Below, piece by piece: positions 1 through 8,556 of a stretch of DNA of 64,000 bases; positions within the stretch are counted from its first letter, which is position 1; each line of letters starts with the position of its first letter. Source of the DNA: HGM10766 sp900757295 (GTDB lineage Bacteria; Bacillota_I; Bacilli_A; RF39; UBA660); NCBI GenBank assembly GCA_025992315.1, contig DAJPHG010000001.1, positions 620,001-684,000 on the forward strand, read 5' to 3'. The notes below the pieces were generated by a model that was not told the DNA's origin, ran no database searches, and saw only the letters and a list, made by a program, of their open reading frames with translations. Both the position numbers and the translations under genes were made by a program.

Positions 1-403
1 TATACACTTTTGACTGCTCCTAAGAATGATATCTTTTTAGTACATCCTGAGATTGATTCTAACAATTTAAATAATATAGTATTAGATGGTAAAAATATAA
101 CTTTGAGACCACATGGTTGTGGAGTGAGAATGAATAATCCTGAGGATAAGATTGAATATTTTGAATGTTGAATAAAAATTGGTAATAATATTTACAAAAG
201 TGAAGAAAATGTGAGAATAGGTGTAGATGTTGCAGTGAGAACAAATGGAATGACACATGGTGAATTAGATAATCATATAGAAAAAATATTCTTTAAATAA
301 TGAAGGGTATGTAAACTTTTTAGAGAATGTTATTTTAGATTTCTATGCAAAAAGAGAGCTTTTAAATAATAAACAAAAGAAGTTAATACGAAAAAAGCAT
401 TAA
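1..403 (+). pseudogene. Decayed gene fragment with in-frame TGA and frameshift, 5' end outside window
   Basis: Frame 1 is open from the first base to a TAA at 298-300 except for one TGA at 169-171. The protein-like reading on both sides of the TGA is good. After about 280-295 the plausible reading moves to frame 2 (EGYVNFLENVILDFYAKRE) and ends with TAA at 401-403. A stop plus a frameshift in one gene argue for decay. The gene begins before the window and I do not recognise the family. The TGA sits where Trp would fit, so TGG to TGA is the simplest origin. Confidence 0.55.
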
Positions 404-432
404 TTATAAAAAATTATTGAGGTATATTGTGT

Positions 433-908
433 TTGAAGTTGAAAGTTTTAAAAAGTATTAGAGAGATATCAGAACAAAATTTTGAAAAGATATAAAATGA
501 TATTTATCAATTTACATTAAATTTGTATGATTATCCTACTTACAAGAATTTGTACTTTAATAAGCAAATTCCAGGCATTATTAGTGGAGAAAGAGACATA
601 TTATTTGTTAGATATAATAATAAAATTATTGCTGCAATATGTTTAAAAAAACTAGAGATGAGAAAAAAATTTGTATGATATATGTTTGTAAAAAATATAG
701 AAATCAGGGAATAGGAACAAAAATAATTGAACAATCATTTAATTATTTAGAAACAAAAAAGCCTTTAATAACATTGCCTGATTATAAAATTGAAATGTTT
801 AAACCATTAATAAAAAAGTATAATTGGCAGTTATCAGAAGTTTTAGATAACTTTTATAATAATAGATCAAAAGAACTATGCTTTAATGGAACCTTAGCAA
901 GAAAATAG
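433..908 (+). pseudogene. GNAT-family N-acetyltransferase pseudogene
   Basis: The C-terminal part contains an acetyl-CoA binding motif of the GNAT fold (YRNQGIGTKII, near 700-732), which would place acetyl-CoA for transfer to an unknown amine. The upstream half lies in another frame, from a TTG near 433, and has a TAA at 493-495. The two halves join if the seven-A run at 645-651 had one more A. An ATG at 639 opens the last 89 codons but has no ribosome site and lacks half the fold. The call is a decayed gene; a homopolymer sequencing error could explain the frameshift but not the TAA. Confidence 0.6.
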
Positions 909-1007
909 AAAATTATTATGATCATAATGGAGTAATTTAATATTGAATATTTTAAAATAAATTTTATATTTATTGAATAAAAATTTTCGAATTATTTTAG
1001 TATATGA

Positions 1008-1013
1008 TATAAT
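1008..1013 (+). promoter_or_regulatory. Extended -10 promoter element
   Basis: TATAAT preceded by TG one base upstream (TGATATAAT, 1005-1013) is an extended -10 element, 20 bases before the start codon of the next gene. No convincing -35 is visible, which is usual for extended -10 promoters. Confidence 0.45.
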
Positions 1014-1033
1014 TGAAGTTAGGAGGGTGTAAA

Positions 1034-1687
1034 ATGTATTATTTTCTTGAACAAAAATATACTATTGAAAAATATTTTGTTAGTTTTTCAAAAGAAGAGT
1101 TAGAAAAATTAAAAATTGAAATTATAAATAAGTGTAGCGAAATTGAACATTATGAATATGATGGAACAGAGGGGCCTAATAAATTTGATTATTTACAAAT
1201 TAGAAATTATCATGAGAAATTTATAAGAATTCGTGAGTCAAGAGATAATTTACAATGGCCAGATCAAAAGTTATACCATTATTCATATAATAAATATAAT
1301 TATCCAACATTGGTAACTGCTATAGATAATTTATTAAATGGTAATGTTCAGGCATTGGATGTTATTTATAATCAAAATCCAGAAATAACTATTAAAACAA
1401 TTGATGAAAGAATTACTGAAACATCAGGAGAATTAACTGCTATAGATAATTTAAATATAACTGAAAAAAAGGAAAAATTAAATAATCTTCAAAGATTAGT
1501 TGAATTAAAAGAACTTAATAAAAATCAAAAATCTGTTATACCATATTATGATAAAGTAAGAGAGTTGATAACTCTTGAATATGTCGATTCAATTACAAAA
1601 GAAGAACTTGAAAAAGTAAATCAATTTTTTGAAAATAGAGTGGATTTAAATAAGCAATTAAAGAAAACTAAAATATTAAAAAATTAA
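1034..1687 (+). CDS. Hypothetical protein, 217 aa, accessory
   Basis: I do not recognise this protein. The start is the ATG at 1034 because GGAGGG sits 8-12 bases upstream; an in-frame ATG at 1013 would put the ribosome site inside the gene. It is soluble, highly charged, Asn/Lys/Glu rich, and the second half looks helical (EKKEKLNNLQRLVELKELNK). The tetrad TAIDNL occurs twice, near residues 95 and 138. There is no signal peptide or membrane segment. It lies between pseudogenes, has its own terminator, and looks like a monocistronic accessory gene. Confidence 0.7.
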   Translation: MYYFLEQKYTIEKYFVSFSKEELEKLKIEIINKCSEIEHYEYDGTEGPNKFDYLQIRNYHEKFIRIRESRDNLQWPDQKLYHYSYNKYNYPTLVTAIDNLLNGNVQALDVIYNQNPEITIKTIDERITETSGELTAIDNLNITEKKEKLNNLQRLVELKELNKNQKSVIPYYDKVRELITLEYVDSITKEELEKVNQFFENRVDLNKQLKKTKILKN

Positions 1688-1699
1688 TAATATTATTTA

Positions 1700-1735
1700 A
1701 GCTTATGTATTATTTAATTAACATAAGTTTTTTTA
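1700..1735 (+). terminator. Rho-independent terminator
   Basis: CTTATGT and ACATAAG (1702-1708 and 1721-1727) form a stem followed by seven T residues, directly after the hypothetical gene at 1034. Confidence 0.8.
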
Positions 1736-1777
1736 TTATTAATTTTACACATTTGATAGTGTATTTTACAAAAATTC

Positions 1778-1806
1778 TTGTTAAATCCAATGTAAGAATT
1801 TACAAT
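1778..1806 (+). promoter_or_regulatory. Sigma-A-type promoter
   Basis: TTGTTA (1778-1783) and TACAAT (1801-1806) are separated by 17 bases, just upstream of the DUF805 gene. Confidence 0.5.
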
Positions 1807-1831
1807 TATAGTAGGAAGGAGTTTATTTAGT

Positions 1832-2179
1832 ATGGTAGAGGCTTATAAAAAGATGTGGACTAATTATGGTAATTTTAGAGATAGAACTACTAGAAGAGAT
1901 TATTGGTTAACATTTTTAATGAATTTGATTATAGGATTTGCATTAGGTTTTTTATCAGGTTTGACAAAAAGTAATATTTTTAGTTATATTTCAACTTTAT
2001 ATTCTATTGTAATGATAATACCTGGCATTGCATTGACTGTTAGAAGATTACATGATACTAATAGATCTGGTGGCTGGTGGTTTATTTCATTAGTTCCACT
2101 TGTGGGAGCCATTGTTCTTCTTATTTTCACTGTTTCAGAATCTGTAACAGAAAATAACAACTATGGTATTCAATTATAA
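1832..2179 (+). CDS. DUF805 family small membrane protein
   Basis: This is a 115-aa protein of the DUF805 (YhaH-like) family, an inner-membrane family of unknown function. Visible hallmarks are the N-terminal WTNYGNFRDRTTRRDYW segment, a first pair of hydrophobic helices (about 27-47 and 50-70), the conserved RRLHDTNRSGGW signature (about 72-83), and a final helix (about 85-102). Length is typical. GGAAGGAG precedes the ATG by about ten bases. It is monocistronic, between a promoter and a perfect terminator. Confidence 0.85.
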   Translation: MVEAYKKMWTNYGNFRDRTTRRDYWLTFLMNLIIGFALGFLSGLTKSNIFSYISTLYSIVMIIPGIALTVRRLHDTNRSGGWWFISLVPLVGAIVLLIFTVSESVTENNNYGIQL

Positions 2180-2188
2180 ATATTAAAA

Positions 2189-2217
2189 AAATGAACTTAA
2201 AAGAAGTTCATTTTTTT
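2189..2217 (+). terminator. Rho-independent terminator
   Basis: ATGAACTT and AAGTTCAT form a perfect 8-bp stem followed by a T run, just after the DUF805 gene. Confidence 0.85.
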
Positions 2218-2273
2218 ATTTAATAGTAAAATATATTTATATAATGATATAATTAATGTATTGAGGTGTTAAT

Positions 2274-2727
2274 ATGAAAGATAATGATATTGATAAAATA
2301 ATTCTTGAAAATATCAAAAAAAATGGAACAGTTACTAAAAATGTATTTAGAAATATGGTTATTTCAAATCCTAATTTAATAGGGTGAGTAAATCAAAAAC
2401 TAAAAGGATTAGGTCAAGAAATTTTTGATAATAATTATATAGTAAATATATGTGAAGACTTTTAGTGAAGAAACTTTAAATGATAATAAGCATTTTATTT
2501 TTAATGATTCTAACTATAAATTAGCAACTATAGTAGAATATACTAAAGGTAAAACTATTGATGATATTAGTAATGATCTTATAAAAAAGATTGGAAATAA
2601 TTTGGAATTAAATGCTTCAAATTTAAAAAATTTTAAGTGATGTTTATGTTAAAAATAAAAATGGTATTAATCCTAATATTGATATAAAGGTTAACGTAAA
2701 TTATTTATTGTTCGTTTTTTAGCTTTG
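2274..2727 (+). pseudogene. Broken hypothetical gene with in-frame TGA and two homopolymer frameshifts
   Basis: A good start exists (GAGGTG then ATG at 2274), but the reading frame is broken three times. There is a TGA at 2385-2387 (context NLIG-stop-VNQKL, Trp-compatible). An extra T in the T run at 2460-2463 shifts frame, and another one-base shift lies near 2634-2640. Repaired, the product would be about 150 aa, soluble and unrecognised. Three lesions in 450 bases point to decay. The open stretch 2452-2640 is one piece of this gene and not a gene by itself. Confidence 0.6.
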
Positions 2728-2754
2728 AATTTAAAATAAGGTTAGGTGTGTAAA

Positions 2755-3348
2755 ATGAAATTGAGTAGTAAAAAAGCTTTAGAAATGTTAGAAGATGCTA
2801 AAGATAAAACTTTGAGTAACGGCTGGATATATCATTCTATATGTGTTGGAAATTGTGCATTTAAAATTGCAAATGCTTTAAAAGATAAAATAAATATTGA
2901 TTGTGAAAAAGCTAAAACTTTAGGTTATATTCATGATATAGGAAAAAGTGTAGGACCATTTAAAGATCATGTTATGAATGGTTATAAATATTTAAAAAAA
3001 TTAGGTTATGATGAAGAATACTGCAACATTTGTTTAACGCACTCTTATTTAAATAATGATGTTATGTGTACAGGTGGTGGAATACCAAGTAATATTCCAT
3101 TTAGAAGTAAATTTATAAAAGATCATGATTATACAATTTATGAAAAAATAATAAATTTATGTGATTTAATGTGTACCTCTAAAGTAAACACAGTTGATAA
3201 AAGATTAATTGATATTATAACTAGAAGAGGTGCTCATTCAAATACTCAATATCATGTAATAGAAACATATAAATTAAAAAAATATTTTGATGAGTTATTA
3301 GAATATAATCTATATGATTTGTTTCCTGAAATAAAAAACAACTTGTAA
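2755..3348 (+). CDS. HD-domain phosphohydrolase-like protein
   Basis: The 197-aa product has the metal-binding signature of the HD superfamily: an early His (WIYHSICVGN, about 24-33), the HDIGK doublet (about residues 63-67), a downstream DHVMNGYKYL His, and a late Asp (NLCDLM, about 138-143). Members hydrolyse phosphoesters of nucleotides and related compounds; the substrate is not predictable here. The ATG at 2755 is chosen over the GTG at 2746. It sits tens of bases before the next gene on the same strand, so the two may be co-transcribed. Confidence 0.75.
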   Translation: MKLSSKKALEMLEDAKDKTLSNGWIYHSICVGNCAFKIANALKDKINIDCEKAKTLGYIHDIGKSVGPFKDHVMNGYKYLKKLGYDEEYCNICLTHSYLNNDVMCTGGGIPSNIPFRSKFIKDHDYTIYEKIINLCDLMCTSKVNTVDKRLIDIITRRGAHSNTQYHVIETYKLKKYFDELLEYNLYDLFPEIKNNL

Positions 3349-3393
3349 TTATATTAAATGAACTTTATAATATGTTTTATCGGAAGTGAATTT

Positions 3394-4308
3394 ATGAAAT
3401 ATAATTATCCTGTAAAGTATTGTGCTATGCCTGTAGAAGCTAATGATTGGTTTGGCAATAAAATAGAAATAAAAGCTTTTATAGTTTCAAAATGTTATGT
3501 TATTAATAAAATTATAAACTACAATGTGGATGGATCTGAAGATGTAAAATATAATATAGTTTTTCCTTATCAAAAAGTTGCTTACACTAATTATGATTAT
3601 GAAAGAGTATATCCGCAGTTTGATCGTTTGGAAAATTTAAATAATGGAGTAACGACTAGATATATCTTTGAAAATAGAGAAGAAGCTAAAGCTTATATAA
3701 ATGAATTAAATAAAAAATTTAATGAAGAAAACTATAATTCAACCTTAATGTATCAAGATAATGAAGAAAATGTATATAATAAGGATTTGGAAAAGTTTCA
3801 ACTTTTAGAAGATAAAATTGAATTATTAACCAGTGATATGATTGTTAATAATGATTTTAAGAAGAATGAAGTTATTTTTTGTGAAAAAGAAAATAATAAA
3901 GTATTAGAAATGTCTTTGTATGATTTTATAATTTATTATAGAAGTATGAATTTTTATGTATGTAGTGTAGATACTGAAACTATGAATGAAATTAAATTGA
4001 ATATTGATAATAAAAAATGGTTTAATAAACTGAATGATGATAAATTTAAACCTCTTTTATACAGCAATAGTGGAATTATAAAAATAGCTAGTAATTCAAG
4101 TGATGGAAGTTATTATTTAGATCAAAATGATAAATTAAATTATAGCAAAAAAATACCATCATTTGTTAATGATGCTAGATTTATGAGAAATGATGATATG
4201 TTAAAAATTTACTCTACTGAAACTTTTGATGATATAATAAATTCCTATAAAAATAAAGAAGCAATATTAGAAGAAAGAGATCTAGTAAAAAAATTAAAGT
4301 ATAATTGA
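3394..4308 (+). CDS. Hypothetical protein, 304 aa
   Basis: I do not recognise this protein. The ATG at 3394 is preferred because CGGAAGTGA lies just upstream; an ATG at 3358 in frame has no ribosome site. It is soluble, acidic and Asn/Tyr rich, with no membrane segment. The N-terminal 90 residues look beta-rich and the middle contains a helical stretch (EEAKAYINELNKKFNEEN). It ends with TGA and converges on the TetR gene with nine bases between. Confidence 0.65.
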   Translation: MKYNYPVKYCAMPVEANDWFGNKIEIKAFIVSKCYVINKIINYNVDGSEDVKYNIVFPYQKVAYTNYDYERVYPQFDRLENLNNGVTTRYIFENREEAKAYINELNKKFNEENYNSTLMYQDNEENVYNKDLEKFQLLEDKIELLTSDMIVNNDFKKNEVIFCEKENNKVLEMSLYDFIIYYRSMNFYVCSVDTETMNEIKLNIDNKKWFNKLNDDKFKPLLYSNSGIIKIASNSSDGSYYLDQNDKLNYSKKIPSFVNDARFMRNDDMLKIYSTETFDDIINSYKNKEAILEERDLVKKLKYN

Positions 4309-4317
4309 TATACTTTT

Positions 4318-4920
4318 TTATTTTGTTAATAAATTATAAATTATTTTAATAACTTCATTTTTCATTATGTTATAATCTATTGTCTGATGTTGATGATAAA
4401 CAACTTCGTGGCAATAGTTTTCTACAATACCGATGATAATATGAACTCTCTCAACTAAATTATCAGCGTTTATATTATTGTTTTTTAATGTATCAACAAT
4501 AATATTAGTAGTTTTAATTTCTTTATCTTTAAAAATTTTTGAAATATCGTCATCTAGATGAGATAAAGCTATCATTTCTTCATGGGCATTTTTAGATAAT
4601 GTATGTTTTTTTATAAATATATTTATCATATTTTCTAAGATAATATCTAGTTTTTCTATTTTTATATCAGTTTCTTTTAGGTGATCTAGAATTGGAAACA
4701 TGATGCTATCAGAATAATTTTTTATTCCTTCAATAAATATTTCTTTTTTATCATTAAAATATTGATATATTATGCCAGTAGATACGCCGGCATATTTAGC
4801 AATATCATTTGTAGTAGTATTATAATAACCATTATTACAAATTAGTTCAAAACCTTTTTTAATAATTAGATTTCTTTTTTCAATAGATCTTTTTTGTTTT
4901 GGCATTCTTGTTTCAGACAT
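4318..4920 (-). CDS. TetR/AcrR family transcriptional repressor
   Basis: The protein has 200 aa, a normal TetR length. An N-terminal helix-turn-helix is clear (residues about 14-58: KKGFELICNNGYYNTTTND, AKYAGVSTGIIYQYFNDKKE). The remaining part is an all-helical ligand and dimer domain. GGAAGTGG lies five bases before the ATG at 4920. It is divergent from an ABC exporter pair, the usual arrangement for a repressor of its neighbour and of itself. A palindrome in the shared intergenic region is a candidate operator. The inducer is unknown. Confidence 0.9.
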   Translation of the reverse strand: MSETRMPKQKRSIEKRNLIIKKGFELICNNGYYNTTTNDIAKYAGVSTGIIYQYFNDKKEIFIEGIKNYSDSIMFPILDHLKETDIKIEKLDIILENMINIFIKKHTLSKNAHEEMIALSHLDDDISKIFKDKEIKTTNIIVDTLKNNNINADNLVERVHIIIGIVENYCHEVVYHQHQTIDYNIMKNEVIKIIYNLLTK

Positions 4921-4949
4921 TTAGACCACTTCCTTATAAATTATTATAT

Positions 4950-4968
4950 AACTTGTTAATAACAAATT
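4950..4968. promoter_or_regulatory. Candidate TetR-type operator palindrome
   Basis: TTGTTA-A-TAACAA (4953-4965) is a perfect inverted repeat with a one-base centre, and extends to 19 bases with one mismatched pair. It lies between the TetR gene and the exporter genes, where an autoregulatory operator is expected. Confidence 0.5.
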
Positions 4969-4997
4969 CAATTATATGAGAAAAATATCATATTATA

Positions 4998-5026
4998 TTG
5001 ACTAAAAAATAAAATGTTTATATAAT
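4998..5026 (+). promoter_or_regulatory. Sigma-A promoter of the ABC exporter operon
   Basis: TTGACT (4998-5003) and a perfect TATAAT (5021-5026) have a 17-base spacer, 44 bases before the ATP-binding gene. Confidence 0.75.
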
Positions 5027-5069
5027 TACAATGTGATATATATTTCATATTTTTATGGAGGTGATAGTT

Positions 5070-5780
5070 ATGGAAGAACTTATAAAGTTTGAGAATGTAA
5101 AAAAGTCATATGATGTTGGAGAAAAAAAATTTAATGCTTTGGATGGTGTAAGTTTTTCAATTTCAAAGGGAGAATTTGTAGTTATCTTGGGACCATCAGG
5201 AGCAGGTAAATCTACATTGTTAAATTTATTAGGAGGAATGGATAATGTTACTAGTGGAAAAATAATTGTTAATGGTAATAATATATCTGATTATTCTGAT
5301 AATGAATTAACTAAATATCGTGCAGAAAATGTCGGCTTTATTTTTCAGTTTTATAATATTTTACCTACATTAACAGTGTTAGAAAATGTAGAGCTTGTCA
5401 AAGATATTGTTAAAAAAACAAAGTCTGCAAAGCAAGTATTAAAAAGTGTTGGATTGGAAAAACATGCAAATAAATTTCCTAATCAATTGTCTGGTGGAGA
5501 ACAGCAAAGAGTTAGTATAGCAAGAGCTATAGCTAAAGATCCTAGTATCATATTAGCTGATGAGCCAACTGGTGCACTTGATTCTAAAACAGGAGTTGAA
5601 GTATTAAAGTTATTAAAAAAACAATGTGATGCCAATAATGGAGAAAATACAGTTATTATCGTTACTCATAACTCGTTGATTTCAGAAATTGCAGATAGAG
5701 TAATATGTTTAAAGAATGGAAAAATTGAATCTAATTTTGTTAATAAACATCCAAAGAATATTGATGAAGTAGTGTGGTAA
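5070..5780 (+). CDS. ABC transporter ATP-binding protein, MacB/LolD type
   Basis: This 236-aa ATPase would power the adjacent FtsX-type permease. Motifs: Walker A GPSGAGKST (about 39-47), Q-loop in FIFQFYNIL, signature LSGGEQQR (about 139-146), Walker B ILADEP (about 160-165) and the H-loop VTHN. GGAGGTGAT lies at 5056-5065, so the ATG at 5070 is the start rather than the ATG at 5055, which overlaps the ribosome site. One base separates it from the permease start. It is probably controlled by the divergent TetR protein. Confidence 0.93.
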   Translation: MEELIKFENVKKSYDVGEKKFNALDGVSFSISKGEFVVILGPSGAGKSTLLNLLGGMDNVTSGKIIVNGNNISDYSDNELTKYRAENVGFIFQFYNILPTLTVLENVELVKDIVKKTKSAKQVLKSVGLEKHANKFPNQLSGGEQQRVSIARAIAKDPSIILADEPTGALDSKTGVEVLKLLKKQCDANNGENTVIIVTHNSLISEIADRVICLKNGKIESNFVNKHPKNIDEVVW

Positions 5781-5781
5781 T

Positions 5782-8172
5782 ATGTTAATAAAAAAGATGT
5801 TACGTGATATTTTAAAAAATAAATCACAATTTATTACAATACTTCTTATGGTTATGATTGGAGTAATGGTTTATTCTGGTATAGAAGCATATATGGATGG
5901 TATGACTTATACAGCAGATACATTTTATTCTGAAAATAACTTACAAGATATAAATGTTTTAGGACAAAATTTTACTAAAAAAGATTTAGATGATGTTAAA
6001 AAAATTAGTAATGTAAGTAATGCTGAACGTAAATTAGAACTTACTATGACTGATAATGATGATGAAGATAAATCATATCTTGTTTCAATAATAGAATCTA
6101 ATGATATTAGTAAATTCTATGTTAAAGAAGGAGATAAGTTTGATAAGAATAAATCTGGTGTTTGGTTAGATTATTTCTATGCAAAAGAAAACAATATAAA
6201 AATTGGCGATAAAATATCTTTTAAATATGATGGATATGTTTTTAAAGAAAAGGTATTAGGAATTATTTATGTACCAGATCATGTTTATGATGTAAAAGAT
6301 GCTTCCCAGTTAATGCCAAATCATAAAACGTATGGTTTTGTTTATATGTCTGTTAATGAAACAAATGATTTCATAAAATATCAAGCAAAAGAGAAAATAA
6401 AAAAAGAAACAAATAGTGAAGTAAGTGATGAATTATTTAATAAATTAAATCCTAACTTTAATTATCTTGATTACATACCATTTAATTATATAATGGTAGA
6501 TGTTAATAATAAAGATAATAACAATCAAGTAAAAGATGATATTGAGAAAAATATAAGTAATGCAATAGCAACGATTTCTATTGAAGATACTTCAAGTTAT
6601 GCAATGTATCAAGGAGAAATAGATGAAGGAAAAGCTTATGTAGGAATATTTTCAGGATTATTTTTATTTATTGCATTGTTATCAGTAATTACCACAATGA
6701 CTAGAGTAGTTAAAAATCAAAAACTTCAAATAGGAACTTTAAAGGCTTTAGGCTTTTCCAAATTAAAAATTACTATGCATTATGTTGGCTATGGTTTTTG
6801 GGTTTCTTTAGTAGGAGCAGCTTTAGGAATTATTTTAGGTAAATATTTTTTAGGAAGTGTATTTTTAAATTTAGAAATGTCATTTTTTGAAGTACCTAAT
6901 GGTAAAGTATTTATTAATCCAAAAACTTATCTTGTTGCATTATTAGTTATAATTGTAATTAGTATTATTACTTTTATGACTTCTTATAAAGAATTAAAGA
7001 AAAAGCCTGCAGATAGTTTGAGAAATGAACTTCCTAAAATAAAAAATGGTAGTTTAAATCTAACTACTAAAGGAATTTTAAAAAAATTAAATTTTGCTAG
7101 TAAATGGAATTTAAGAGATATTTTTAGAAATAAATTTAGAACTATAACTGGAATAATTGGTATAGTTGGTTGTTGTACATTGATAGTTTGTGCTCTTGGA
7201 ATGCTTAATAGTATGAATTATTTTATAAAATTACAATTTGATGATTTATATAATTTTGATTATAAATTATCTTTAAAAGAAAATATTTCAGAAGCTAATT
7301 TAAAAAGTATTACTAATAAATATGGAAATAATACAAGTGAGACTTTAGCTATAGAAATAAAAGATCAAAATGATAATAGAGAATCTAACACAATATTTGT
7401 TGATGATTCTAATGGATATATTAGATTTATTGATGATAAATACAATTTTACTAAATTAGATTCTAGTGATGGAATATATGTTACTTATAAATTTGCAGAT
7501 AAGTATGATATAAAAATTGGCGATAAAGTTAAATGGCATGTATATGGTAACAAGAAATATTATGAATCTAAAGTAGTAGGCTTTTATAAAGATCCACAAG
7601 TGCAAGGACTTACTACTACTAAAGAATATATTGAAAGTTTAGGAATAACTTATGAACCTGATTGTCTTTATACTAATAGAGATTTAAGTAAAATTAAAAA
7701 TATTAAAGACGTAGAAGTTATTCAAAATATAAATGAACTAAAAGAAGCTATAAACAATATGCTTTCAATGATGAAAAAAATGATTATAATTATTGTTGTA
7801 TTTGCAGTATTATTGGGTGTAGTAATTATTTATAATATGAGTATTTTATCTTTCGGAGAGAAAGAATACCAATTTGCTACTTTAAAGGTTTTAGGATTTA
7901 ATAACAGAAGAATAGAAAAAATATTTTCTTTACAAAATAGTTGGATATGTATAGTTTCTATTATTTTAGGCTTACCTTTAGGTCATAGTTTAACTTCTTA
8001 CTTGTTTAAAGCTTGTTTAGATGAAAACTTTGATTTTGGAGTACATATTGAATTATGGACTTATGTTATTGCTGCTATTGGAACTTATTTAGTATCGCTA
8101 TGTGTTTCAAAATATTTAGCTAAAAAAGTAAAAAATATTGATATGGTTAGTAGTTTAAAAGCTAATGAATAA
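5782..8172 (+). CDS. FtsX-like ABC transporter permease, duplicated domain
   Basis: This 796-aa permease has two FtsX domains. Each half shows one helix, a long extracytoplasmic region, then three helices. Approximate helices: 12-34, 288-312, 335-357, 385-405, 452-475, 668-695, 720-745, 760-785. The repeated LGTLKALGFSKLKI-like and FATLKVLGFNNRRI segments precede helices in both halves. With the ATPase it forms an exporter or mechanotransmission complex of the MacB/Bce kind; cargo is unknown. It is translationally linked to the ATPase gene and followed by a terminator. Confidence 0.9.
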   Translation: MLIKKMLRDILKNKSQFITILLMVMIGVMVYSGIEAYMDGMTYTADTFYSENNLQDINVLGQNFTKKDLDDVKKISNVSNAERKLELTMTDNDDEDKSYLVSIIESNDISKFYVKEGDKFDKNKSGVWLDYFYAKENNIKIGDKISFKYDGYVFKEKVLGIIYVPDHVYDVKDASQLMPNHKTYGFVYMSVNETNDFIKYQAKEKIKKETNSEVSDELFNKLNPNFNYLDYIPFNYIMVDVNNKDNNNQVKDDIEKNISNAIATISIEDTSSYAMYQGEIDEGKAYVGIFSGLFLFIALLSVITTMTRVVKNQKLQIGTLKALGFSKLKITMHYVGYGFWVSLVGAALGIILGKYFLGSVFLNLEMSFFEVPNGKVFINPKTYLVALLVIIVISIITFMTSYKELKKKPADSLRNELPKIKNGSLNLTTKGILKKLNFASKWNLRDIFRNKFRTITGIIGIVGCCTLIVCALGMLNSMNYFIKLQFDDLYNFDYKLSLKENISEANLKSITNKYGNNTSETLAIEIKDQNDNRESNTIFVDDSNGYIRFIDDKYNFTKLDSSDGIYVTYKFADKYDIKIGDKVKWHVYGNKKYYESKVVGFYKDPQVQGLTTTKEYIESLGITYEPDCLYTNRDLSKIKNIKDVEVIQNINELKEAINNMLSMMKKMIIIIVVFAVLLGVVIIYNMSILSFGEKEYQFATLKVLGFNNRRIEKIFSLQNSWICIVSIILGLPLGHSLTSYLFKACLDENFDFGVHIELWTYVIAAIGTYLVSLCVSKYLAKKVKNIDMVSSLKANE

Positions 8173-8203
8173 AAGTAGATTTTTAATAAATCTACTTTTT
8201 TGT
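8173..8203 (+). terminator. Rho-independent terminator of the exporter operon
   Basis: AAAGTAGATTT and AAATCTACTTTT form a strong stem with a five-base loop and a T run. Confidence 0.85.
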
Positions 8204-8248
8204 TAACTTTTTTAAATTTAGGAATAATATATGATATAATTAATATAT

Positions 8249-8324
8249 GCTGAAATAGCTCAGTAGGTAGAGCAATTCACTCGTAATGAATAGGTCACAG
8301 GTTCGATTCCTGTTTTCAGCACCA
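8249..8324 (+). tRNA. tRNA-Thr (anticodon CGT), CCA encoded
   Basis: The acceptor stem GCTGAAA/TTTCAGC, D-loop AGCTCAGTAGGTAGAGC, anticodon stem ATTCA/TGAAT with loop CTCGTAA, and T-arm GGTTCGATTCC are all intact. The anticodon CGT reads ACG. An accessory stretch begins immediately downstream. Confidence 0.95.
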
Positions 8325-8336
8325 TTGGTGAATTTG

Positions 8337-8351
8337 TTCGAACTATTCGAA
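8337..8351 (+). repeat. Copy 1 of imperfect direct repeat TTCGAACTNTTCGA
   Basis: TTCGAACTATTCGA lies 12 bases after tRNA-Thr and is preceded by ATTGGT. A second copy with one mismatch, also preceded by ATTGGT, lies at about 9199-9213. The pair flanks the coiled-coil gene. It could be an old integration footprint, but the evidence is only the repeat. Confidence 0.35.
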
Positions 8352-8368
8352 TTTTATATAAATGCACT

Positions 8369-8437
8369 TATATTGTGCTAAAAAATGGCTAAAAAATGTG
8401 AAAATGCACAATATAGCAAAAAAACTGTGCATTTTTG
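8369..8437 (+). promoter_or_regulatory. Two mutually exclusive hairpins downstream of tRNA-Thr
   Basis: TATATTGTGC (8369-8378) can pair with GCACAATATA (8406-8415). Alternatively, AAAATGCACA (8401-8410) can pair with TGTGCATTTT (8427-8436), which precedes a T-rich stretch and looks like a terminator. The two stems share 8406-8410, so only one can form at a time. This resembles an anti-terminator/terminator pair between tRNA-Thr and the coiled-coil gene. The second hairpin may simply terminate the tRNA. Confidence 0.45.
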
Positions 8438-8556
8438 TTCTGATTTTTATTTATTATAACAACTGAAAAGTGGTTGAATATGTTAAATTTAATCCTATTA
8501 CAATTGTTAATAATAATGAAAAAAATGTTATAATTTTATATAGGAGAAAGTTGAAA

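Noticed and set aside
59..256. Minus-strand open frame of 65 codons
   Set aside because: It is antisense to the better supported plus-strand pseudogene and has a His/Tyr/Phe-rich low-complexity translation typical of shadows.
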